A stretch of 11,914 bases of DNA from Lutibacter sp. UBA4458 (GTDB lineage Bacteria > Bacteroidota > Bacteroidia > Flavobacteriales > Flavobacteriaceae), in NCBI GenBank assembly GCA_002390165.1, contig DGOU01000093.1, positions 3,261 to 15,174 on the forward strand, read 5' to 3'. The translations under genes were made by a program, and so were the position numbers. Positions 5,991 to 11,914 of the stretch are shown piece after piece. The notes under the pieces were generated by a model. The model saw only the letters and a list, made by a program, of their open reading frames with translations, searched no databases and was not told the DNA's origin. Within the stretch, counting starts at the first letter, position 1. Each line of letters starts with the position of its first letter.

Positions 5991-7511
5991 ATGAAAAAAC
6001 AAAATCTTTTGGGCTTAGCCCTAATTTTTACAGGTGCAATGTTTGCGCAAGCTCCAATTGCACAATCTCCATTAACACAATCTACAATTGATTGCTGTGC
6101 ACTTCCACAAATTACTGAATGTATAGGCTGTGCAATTGAACAACAACCATGGGAAGCAAGGGGTGTTGAAGGAGAAAACTTAAGTATGATTGACCAAAGT
6201 GATGATAACAATTTTGCTATGGTTAACCAAGCTGGAGACGGAAATTATTCTTCTGTTACACAAAAAGACACTGAATTTGGTGTAGGTTGGAACTTTGCTA
6301 GTATTTATCAAGTAGGGTTAAATAATCATTCAATTGTTTCTCAAAATGGAGCATTAGAATTTCATGTGGTTAGACAAATGGGAGAAAGTAATTTTGCCAA
6401 AATTACAACTGGTGATTTAGTTATGACTGGTGCAAGCGTTGGTAAAATATATCAAAATGGATCTTGGAATACTGCTTTTTTAGATCAAAAAGTAGGTTTT
6501 AATAATGGTTCTATTGGCCAACATGGAGAAAATAATTATGCTGAGCAAAATCAAACAGGTAGCATGTATTTGTCTCTTTTTGCTAATTCAGCAAGAATTC
6601 ATCAAAATGGTTATAATAATGAGGCTAAACAAACTCAAACTATCGATGAATATGGTAAAAATAAAGCTCATTCAAGACAACGCGGTTATAATAATACCTC
6701 TGTAGAAGATCAATATGCATATGGTGGAAATAATAATTCTAGAATTCACCAAGTGAATATGTATGATTCAGAAAATGCAGGAAACAAAGCTTGTGTTACG
6801 CAAGAGTCTTATTATAAAGGGTCTATGAATAGAAGTGGAATAAGACAAAGAGGTTCTAATAGAGCTTATGTTATGCAAGAAAGCCACTATGGAGCTAAAA
6901 ATTTAAGTGGAATAACACAAACTGGTTATAATATAGCTAAGGTTAATCAATTTGCTTCAGATAGAAACAGCATGAATAATAGTGATATAATCCAAGAAGA
7001 AAATAGAAATTTTGCGTCTGTATATCAAAATGCTACAGTTAATGGTGATAATGCAACTAAAAATTCAAGTGACATAGTTCAAGATAAAGGAGGTTATAAT
7101 TCTGCATGGTTATCTCAAACAGCTGAAAACGATGGTATAAATGATAGTGAAATTTATCAACATGGTAATGGATTAGCAAATGTTAATCAAAATGCAACGC
7201 ATTGGCAATTTAATAAGAGCTATGTAAAACAATATGCTGCTGATGATATTAATATAGCATGTGTTACCCAAAATGGTGACAATGGTGAAAACTATAGTAG
7301 CATTACACAAACAGGTGATTATAATTTTGCAGGAGTTAATCAATATTCAGACTTTTTTGTAAATACTAGCACTGTTACACAAACTGGTATGAATAATTTT
7401 TCTTGTGTTGATCAGACAGCATTGTTAGATAATAATACTAGTGTAGTAGATCAAATTGGCAATAATAATAATGCAATGGTTACTCAATTAAATGGAGTTA
7501 CATTAAATTAG
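5991..7511 (+). CDS. large curlin-repeat protein, CsgA/CsgB-like, 506 aa, cysteine-containing
   Basis: A secreted amyloid-type subunit. The signal peptide MKKQNLLGLALIFTGAMFA is followed by Gln, giving a mature start QAPIAQ. A non-repetitive N-terminal segment (20-62) holds four cysteines in the pattern C35-C36-x7-C44-x2-C47. From about residue 63 to the end there are some twenty curlin-like repeats of the form N-x-A/S-x-V/I-x-Q followed by x-G-x-x-N, for example FAMVNQAGDGNYSSVTQ, GITQTGYNIAKVNQ, TVTQTGMNNFSCVDQ, ending AMVTQLNGVTLN. Three more cysteines (268, 424, 472) occupy the same place in their repeats, C-V-T/D-Q. At 506 residues it is over three times E. coli CsgA or CsgB (about 151). 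By context it is a fibre subunit, possibly a major or capping one. Which E. coli subunit it corresponds to cannot be told. Its leader is almost the same as that of the preceding subunit gene. Confidence 0.85.
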   Translation: MKKQNLLGLALIFTGAMFAQAPIAQSPLTQSTIDCCALPQITECIGCAIEQQPWEARGVEGENLSMIDQSDDNNFAMVNQAGDGNYSSVTQKDTEFGVGWNFASIYQVGLNNHSIVSQNGALEFHVVRQMGESNFAKITTGDLVMTGASVGKIYQNGSWNTAFLDQKVGFNNGSIGQHGENNYAEQNQTGSMYLSLFANSARIHQNGYNNEAKQTQTIDEYGKNKAHSRQRGYNNTSVEDQYAYGGNNNSRIHQVNMYDSENAGNKACVTQESYYKGSMNRSGIRQRGSNRAYVMQESHYGAKNLSGITQTGYNIAKVNQFASDRNSMNNSDIIQEENRNFASVYQNATVNGDNATKNSSDIVQDKGGYNSAWLSQTAENDGINDSEIYQHGNGLANVNQNATHWQFNKSYVKQYAADDINIACVTQNGDNGENYSSITQTGDYNFAGVNQYSDFFVNTSTVTQTGMNNFSCVDQTALLDNNTSVVDQIGNNNNAMVTQLNGVTLN

Positions 7512-7549
7512 TAGTTGTGTTTGATATTAATTAATTTAATTATAATTTT

Positions 7550-7577
7550 AAGGGGGGGAAATTATCCCCCCCCTTTT
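7550..7577 (+). terminator. G7/C8 hairpin: attenuator or partial terminator between curlin genes
   Basis: AAGGGGGGG (7550-7558) can pair with the C8 tract and following TT (7566-7575) around an A/T loop, followed by TTTT. It is by far the most GC-rich element in the region. It lies 38 bases after the long subunit stop and 17 bases before the next ATG. It could end most transcripts and let a minority through to the minor subunit and export genes. The T tail is short, so it may instead be an mRNA-stabilising 3' structure. Confidence 0.6.
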
Positions 7578-7594
7578 ATAAAATTTTGATTATT

Positions 7595-8044
7595 ATGAAA
7601 AATTATAAACAAATTCTATTTATTTTAATTGGAATATATAGTTTTTTTGCTTTTAAGGTAACTGCACAATCAAATGACAATGCAACTATTAATCTATATA
7701 CTCAATTAAATCAAGACGCTTCTTTAATTTTACAAAATAAAAATATTACACCAGGTGTCCTCCAATTAGATGAGAATGCTAATATTATTAATGTAAAACA
7801 AGAAGGATTAAATAACCAAATTGATGTTAGGGCAAATGCCAATAATTCTCAAAATGTAAATCAATTGGGAAACAGTAATGAATATCAATTTATAAATTAC
7901 TATAATAATTCACCGTCTAATTTCGTTATAAGACAAGAAGGCGTTGGAAATTCTCTTCAAATTTATGGGCAGAATTCATTAAGTGAAAAATTACAAGTAA
8001 TTCAAAAATCAAATTTTAAAACAATAATTATTAAAAATTACTAA
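7595..8044 (+). CDS. small CsgB-like curlin subunit (putative nucleator)
   Basis: A 149-residue protein, the size of E. coli CsgB. The ATG at 7595 is chosen over an in-frame TTG nine bases upstream. It lies directly after AAAATTTTGATTATT, which resembles the leaders of the two other subunit genes, and it opens the signal peptide MKNYKQILFILIGIYSFFAF-KVTA, followed by Gln. The mature part has four or five degenerate curlin repeats: NIINVKQEGLNNQIDV, NSQNVNQLGNSNEYQF, NFVIRQEGVGNSLQIY and the final KLQVIQKSNFKTIIIKNY. The last repeat is unusually basic, as is the C-terminal repeat of E. coli CsgB that attaches the nucleator to the cell. A role as minor or nucleating subunit is therefore plausible, but rests on size, gene order and that feature only. 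The next gene begins 5 bases downstream. Confidence 0.72.
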   Translation: MKNYKQILFILIGIYSFFAFKVTAQSNDNATINLYTQLNQDASLILQNKNITPGVLQLDENANIINVKQEGLNNQIDVRANANNSQNVNQLGNSNEYQFINYYNNSPSNFVIRQEGVGNSLQIYGQNSLSEKLQVIQKSNFKTIIIKNY

Positions 8045-8049
8045 TTGTT

Positions 8050-8769
8050 TTGAGGAAGTTAATAAATAATATTTTTTTTATAATAATTTTTTTTTGTGGA
8101 ATAAATAATATTCTTTCTCAAAATAATATTAATGCAAAAATTATAACAAAAATTAGAGATAATTTAGTAGGAATAAAAGCTGTTGCTCAAAATAATGATG
8201 CAATATTTAAAGATGATTTTAACTATTTGTTATTTTCTTTAAAAAAAGGAGCACAAGGTAATTATTCGAAAAATAGTCAATCAGGAAAGTTTTCTTTAGC
8301 ACCTGGAGAAGAAAAAGAATTATCTATATTAAAAGTTAATATTCAAAAAAATGAAGAAATTAAAGTTTTTTTGTTTATTAGAAAAGATGGTCATTTAGTT
8401 TCCAAAGATTCTGCGAAAATTTATAGTGAAGGTAAAAGAGAAAAAAAAGTTCTAAATGAAAGTGAATTTGTATTAAAAGGTATTGTTTTAGATGAAGTAA
8501 TTACAAAAATCGGTAAAGATTTTCATGATTATTTTTATCAAGCATATAATTCCTCAGGTAATAAATATCCGTTTATTATTGTTATAAAGGAAAAACCCTA
8601 CTTTGGTAGAAGTAGTATTATTAGTGTAGAAGTTGATGATAAAAAGGTTATACAATTTTATTCAAAACCTGATGAAGAATATTTAAAATCAGAAGTAAAA
8701 GCTACCTTAATAAATTTAAGTTTTTTTGCTAAGAAAAGAAAAATGTTATTTAAAAATAGTAGAATTTAA
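8050..8769 (+). CDS. csgE: curli assembly chaperone with CsgH-like and CsgE domains
   Basis: A periplasmic protein of 239 residues with signal peptide MRKLINNIFFIIIFFCGINNILS, followed by Gln. Two parts can be seen. Residues about 28-126 look like the Ig-like CsgH chaperone: FNYLLFSLKKGAQGNYSKN, SQSGKFSLAPGEEKELS, and a strand ending FLFIRKDG. Residues about 138-235 match CsgE: LKGIVLDEVITKIGKDFHDYF, then IVIKEKPYFGRSSIISVEVDD, KKVIQFYSKP and a final helix with KKRKML. These align with GLLTDHTVSSIGHDFYRAF, the INERPSARWGSWITITV region and the NRRQ region of E. coli CsgE. CsgE caps the periplasmic side of CsgG and delivers subunits; CsgH inhibits premature fibrillation (family knowledge). The only usable start is TTG at 8050, five bases after the preceding stop, suggesting translational coupling. 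E. coli CsgE is about 130 residues, so the N-terminal domain is extra. Confidence 0.86.
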   Translation: MRKLINNIFFIIIFFCGINNILSQNNINAKIITKIRDNLVGIKAVAQNNDAIFKDDFNYLLFSLKKGAQGNYSKNSQSGKFSLAPGEEKELSILKVNIQKNEEIKVFLFIRKDGHLVSKDSAKIYSEGKREKKVLNESEFVLKGIVLDEVITKIGKDFHDYFYQAYNSSGNKYPFIIVIKEKPYFGRSSIISVEVDDKKVIQFYSKPDEEYLKSEVKATLINLSFFAKKRKMLFKNSRI

Positions 8770-8791
8770 AAATGTTTTAATACATTTAAAG

Positions 8792-9202
8792 ATGAAAAAG
8801 TTAAAAATAATTTTAACACTTATAATTATTAGTGTCCCTAGTTTAATTTATTCCCAAAATTTTGTTTATAAACCAATGAATCCTTTTTTTGGTGGAGATT
8901 CATTTAATTACCAACAAATGTTGGCTGAGGCAAATGCGCAAAATGATTTTAAAGAAGAATCTGCAGCACCTAATACTAGAGCAACAGATTTAGAAAATTT
9001 TACGGATGGATTAAATAGACAATTATTAAATTCTTTATCACAAGATTTATTTCAACAACAATTTGGAGATACAAATTTTACTGTAGGAACATACAGTTTT
9101 GGTACTTTTGTGGTTGATATAACTCCTTCTAACCAAGGTTTAACAGTTAATATTTTAGACACTTCTACAGGAGAGCAATCTCAAATAATTATACCTAATT
9201 AA
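8792..9202 (+). CDS. csgF: curli assembly protein CsgF
   Basis: A secreted protein of 136 residues (E. coli CsgF is 138). The ATG at 8792 gives the signal peptide MKKLKIILTLIIISVPSLIYS and a mature N-terminus QNFVYKPMNPFFGGDSFNY. This matches the conserved CsgF start (FQFRNPNFGGNP) that inserts into the CsgG channel. The segment AEANAQNDFKE corresponds to SAQAQNSYKD. DLENFTDGLNRQLLNSLS matches the LDNFTQAIQSQIL helix, and the C-terminal strands FVVDI, LTVNILD, TSTGEQSQIIIPN match the VDI/LNVTDRKTGQTSTIQV region. CsgF couples export through CsgG with nucleation at the cell surface. A longer in-frame start at 8726 would overlap csgE and lacks a signal peptide, so it is rejected. The gene starts 22 bases after csgE. 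Confidence 0.93.
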   Translation: MKKLKIILTLIIISVPSLIYSQNFVYKPMNPFFGGDSFNYQQMLAEANAQNDFKEESAAPNTRATDLENFTDGLNRQLLNSLSQDLFQQQFGDTNFTVGTYSFGTFVVDITPSNQGLTVNILDTSTGEQSQIIIPN

Positions 9203-9225
9203 CCTATGTCCCTAAAATAACCTCT

Positions 9226-10614
9226 ATGATAAAAAAATATTATAAAGCAATATATATATTGTTATTTTTAACTTCTAGTTGCGGAGCATATTTCAACCAG
9301 CCATTTACAACCAGTAAAGCACGAATTGGAGAAAACACAACTCAAAAAAGTATTTTATCTGGTATTTTGCCAGTTGAGCCATCTGTAGTAGGTGTATACA
9401 AATTTAGAGATCAAACAGGTCAGTATAAACCTGTTGAAAATGGTTCTACATTTAGTACAGCAATAACGCAAGGAGGTACATCAATGTTATTAAAATCATT
9501 AGAAGATTCAAAATGGTTTAATCCTGTTGAAAGAGAAAATATAGGAAATTTATTAAATGAACGTCAAATTATTCGTTCAACCCGCCAAGAATATGCTAAA
9601 AATTTAAAACAGAAACAGGTTACCAGTATGCCTCCATTATTGTTTGCTGGTATTATATTAGAAGGAGGAGTAATATCTTATGATTCAAATATTATTACTG
9701 GTGGTTCTGGTGTTAGATATTTTGGTGTTGGAGGGTCAAATCAATACAGAGAGGATAGGATTACAGTATATTTACGTGCAGTATCTACATCAAGCGGAAG
9801 TATTTTAAAAAACGTGTATGTCTCTAAAACTATATTATCTCAAGGTATTTCTGCTAATTTATTTAGATATGTTAAATTAAGACGACTATTGGAAGTTGAA
9901 ACTGGTGTTACTAAAAATGAACCAGCTCAATTAGCAGTTAAAGAAGCTATAGATAAAGCCGTTGAAAATTTAATTGTTGAAGGTATAATTGATGGTTTAT
10001 GGCAACCTCAAGGAGGTGATGCCGTAGTAAAAATGGTAAAAGAAAAATATGACAAAGAAAAAGAAGAGGCGGCATCAACCGCTTTATTGGGTAGAAAATT
10101 AGAAGATAGAAGAGGTAAAGTAGCAATTGGAATTAATGTAGGTTCAGCTAATATTGAAGGAGATTACGGAGGTTCTAAAGGGAAACCATCTACTAATATT
10201 TCATATTTATTATATTTTAAAAACCCTAATTTAAATTTAAACTTCGGATTAGGATATTTTCAGCTAGAAAGTCAGGGCTTTAAGGATGATTTTGCGGCAT
10301 TAGATTTAAACTTAGAGTATGAATTTCTTCCTTATGAAGATTTGTCCCCTTTCGCATATGTTGGTGTTGGAACTGTTACAAATTTTGATTTAACCAGTCC
10401 CTATGCAAAAATGCAAGCAGGATTGGGAATAGAATATTTGCCAGTTAACAATATTGGAATTAAAATTTTTGGAGAACAAAACGCTGTTTTTAGCGATAAA
10501 TTAGATGGTTTAGCTCAAGGAAAAAGAGATGACTATTTTTGGAGATTTGGAGTAGGATTAAACTTCTATTTTGGGAAACCTTATAAAAGAGTTAAATCTG
10601 TAATTTTTGAATAA
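9226..10614 (+). CDS. csgG: curli secretion channel lipoprotein CsgG with C-terminal beta-rich extension
   Basis: The outer-membrane export pore. It has a lipoprotein signal peptide with lipobox LTSSC (lipidated C19). Residues 20-262 align along nearly all of E. coli CsgG: VYKFRDQTGQYKP, FSTAITQGGTSMLLKSLEDSKWF, ERENIGNLLNERQIIR, GSGVRYFGVGGSNQY, RITVYLRAVSTSSGSIL, VSKTILSQGISANLFRY, RLLEVETGVTKNEPAQLAV and DGLWQPQ. The family forms a nonameric 36-strand barrel. After that comes a charged helical linker (265-297), then about 155 residues of alternating beta strands ending in an aromatic FGVGLNFYFG, typical of a small outer-membrane barrel; E. coli CsgG has only 277 residues in all. In the constriction loop, the KPY-PAS-NFST of E. 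coli becomes KPVENGSTFST here (68-78): Phe is kept, while Tyr51 and Asn55 are replaced. It lies 23 bases after csgF. Confidence 0.95.
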   Translation: MIKKYYKAIYILLFLTSSCGAYFNQPFTTSKARIGENTTQKSILSGILPVEPSVVGVYKFRDQTGQYKPVENGSTFSTAITQGGTSMLLKSLEDSKWFNPVERENIGNLLNERQIIRSTRQEYAKNLKQKQVTSMPPLLFAGIILEGGVISYDSNIITGGSGVRYFGVGGSNQYREDRITVYLRAVSTSSGSILKNVYVSKTILSQGISANLFRYVKLRRLLEVETGVTKNEPAQLAVKEAIDKAVENLIVEGIIDGLWQPQGGDAVVKMVKEKYDKEKEEAASTALLGRKLEDRRGKVAIGINVGSANIEGDYGGSKGKPSTNISYLLYFKNPNLNLNFGLGYFQLESQGFKDDFAALDLNLEYEFLPYEDLSPFAYVGVGTVTNFDLTSPYAKMQAGLGIEYLPVNNIGIKIFGEQNAVFSDKLDGLAQGKRDDYFWRFGVGLNFYFGKPYKRVKSVIFE

Positions 10615-10627
10615 AAATAAGATAGAC

Positions 10628-11914
10628 ATGAAAAATAAATATAAATATAAAGTTATTATAGGTTTGTTATTAGTTTCTTTTTTAATTAGTTGTTCAGAAA
10701 CTACGGTAGATTTAGTTCAATATGGTACAATTACCGGAAGAGTTGTTAAAGCTAAAACTTTTGAACCAATTGAAAATGCTAAAGTAACTATTAATTCTTC
10801 AAATAATACGGTTTTTAGTGATAGTGATGGATATTTTGTTATGACTGATGTTGAAATAGGAGAGTATTCAGTAAGTGCAAAGAAAGATGATTTTTTAACC
10901 AATTTTCAACCAGCTACAGTTGCTGTAGATAAAGAGGTTAATGTAATTTTTGAAATGGAAGATGATACTGCCTTAAATAGACCACCAACAACACCAGAAA
11001 TAATTACTCCAGTGGATGGAAGTGAAGATCAAGAAATATCTCTAGAATTAGTTTGGAGTTCAAGTGATCCTGATGAAGATTCTATAACCTATCAATTAGA
11101 AATAAAAAATGATTATGATAGTAATATTCTAAATGTTACAAGCTTGATTGATACTACTTATGTAGTGTCAAATTTAAAATATGGAGTTAAATATTTTTGG
11201 CAAGTTATTGCTACAGACAGTATAAACGAGGATGTATTAAGTAAAGTTAACACATTTAAAACAAAAGTTGATCCTCAAAACAGGTATTTTTACGTTCAGA
11301 AAGGAACTAATAATAATAACAAAATTTATTCAGCAAATTATAATATTTCAGATTCTGAACCAGAAAATATTGTTGAACTAACAACGGATGATTTAAATTG
11401 TTGGAGGCCTCGTAAAAATACTACCTCTAATTTAATTGCTTTCTTAAGAACTTTTAATAATGAAACACATTTATTTTATATGAACCCAGATGGCTCAAAT
11501 GTTACTCAGATAACGTCTTCTGTATCTGTTGAAGGATTTAATTTAAATGAGGTAGATTACTCCTGGGCATCAAATGGCAGTAGCCTAATTTATTCACATT
11601 ATGATAAATTATATTTGATTAATAAGGATGGTAGTGGATTACAACAAATTTTTCAGACCGCAGATGGAAGTTATATTACCGAATGTGATTGGAGTAATGA
11701 TGGAAGTGTAATAGCACTTAAAACAAATGATATTACAGGTTATAATGTTGCTTTATACACTATTGATATAAATGGAACTGTTTTAACAAATATTTTGTCG
11801 GGTGTAACTGGTGCGGCAGGAGGTTTAAATTTATCTATAGATAATAAATTATTACTTTATACGTATGATATCTCTGGATATGAAAATGCAGATAATAGAC
11901 AATTAGATTCTCAT
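10628..11914 (+). CDS. lipoprotein with CarboxypepD_reg, Fn3-like and beta-propeller domains (partial, runs off the window)
   Basis: Starts 13 bases after csgG, so it is probably in the same operon; 429 codons are open to the window edge without a stop. The signal peptide ends in lipobox LISC (C22), followed by SETTVDL, so export to the outer membrane, perhaps the surface, is expected. Residues about 32-109 form a carboxypeptidase-regulatory-like beta-sandwich (GTITGRVVKAKTFEPIENAK, SDSDGYFVMTDVEIGEYSV). Residues about 121-211 look like a fibronectin type III domain (PPTTPEIITPVDGSEDQE, LVWSSSDPDEDSITYQLEI, YGVKYFWQVIATDS). From about 218, blades of a TolB/WD40-like propeller recur: LFYMNPDGSNVTQIT, YSWASNGSSLIYS, LYLINKDGSGLQQI, CDWSNDGSVIAL. 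No enzyme motif is visible. A role in anchoring or organising fibres is suggested only by position. Confidence 0.85.
   Translation, partial: MKNKYKYKVIIGLLLVSFLISCSETTVDLVQYGTITGRVVKAKTFEPIENAKVTINSSNNTVFSDSDGYFVMTDVEIGEYSVSAKKDDFLTNFQPATVAVDKEVNVIFEMEDDTALNRPPTTPEIITPVDGSEDQEISLELVWSSSDPDEDSITYQLEIKNDYDSNILNVTSLIDTTYVVSNLKYGVKYFWQVIATDSINEDVLSKVNTFKTKVDPQNRYFYVQKGTNNNNKIYSANYNISDSEPENIVELTTDDLNCWRPRKNTTSNLIAFLRTFNNETHLFYMNPDGSNVTQITSSVSVEGFNLNEVDYSWASNGSSLIYSHYDKLYLINKDGSGLQQIFQTADGSYITECDWSNDGSVIALKTNDITGYNVALYTIDINGTVLTNILSGVTGAAGGLNLSIDNKLLLYTYDISGYENADNRQLDSH

Noticed and set aside
5948..6211. Minus-strand open frame of 87 codons opposite the start of the long curlin gene
   Set aside because: Antisense of a signal peptide and Cys-rich segment; no promoter or family pattern.
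8726..8791. Longer version of csgF starting at 8726
   Set aside because: It would bury the signal peptide behind 22 residues and overlap the end of csgE in another frame. The ATG at 8792 gives the standard length and signal peptide.

Overview
The window looks like chromosomal DNA of a member of the Flavobacteriaceae (Bacteroidota). It is very AT-rich. Several promoters carry the Bacteroidota -7 element TAnnTTTG, translation starts sit in A/T-rich leaders without Shine-Dalgarno sequences, and the glutamine synthetase is the class III enzyme typical of the phylum. This assignment rests on sequence character and protein families recognised by eye, not on a database search.

Left part (1-4120): a tRNA-Arg(ACG) on the minus strand lies just downstream of a 49-residue basic small protein, also on the minus strand. 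About 540 bases without a recognisable gene follow. Then come two unrelated plus-strand housekeeping genes, each with its own terminator: a CaCA-family Na+/Ca2+ exchanger-type antiporter (YrbG-like) and a 728-residue glutamine synthetase III (glnN).

Right part (4120-11914): a complete curli-type (type VIII, nucleation-precipitation) functional amyloid locus, all on the plus strand. Its order is: a CsgA-like repeat subunit, a terminator, a much longer 506-residue curlin-repeat subunit with cysteines, a GC-rich hairpin, a short CsgB-like subunit, a CsgE protein with an added CsgH-like N-terminal domain, CsgF, a CsgG secretion lipoprotein with an extra C-terminal beta-rich domain, and a lipoprotein (CarboxypepD_reg, Fn3-like and beta-propeller domains) that runs off the window. 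No csgD-like regulator or csgC is seen here. By analogy with E. coli, subunits cross the inner membrane by Sec, CsgE and CsgH-like chaperoning keeps them soluble and delivers them to the CsgG pore, CsgF couples export to surface nucleation, and the subunits polymerise outside.

Most notable points: (1) the first curlin gene has its signal peptide and its repeat body in different reading frames, separated at an A7 tract; (2) both large fibre genes share an upstream C-tract block and a near-identical 5' leader; (3) a G7/C8 hairpin separates the long subunit gene from the small-subunit and export genes; (4) the CsgH-CsgE and CsgG-beta-domain architectures; (5) patterned cysteines in the long subunit; (6) a compensated tertiary pair (A19-U56) in the tRNA-Arg.
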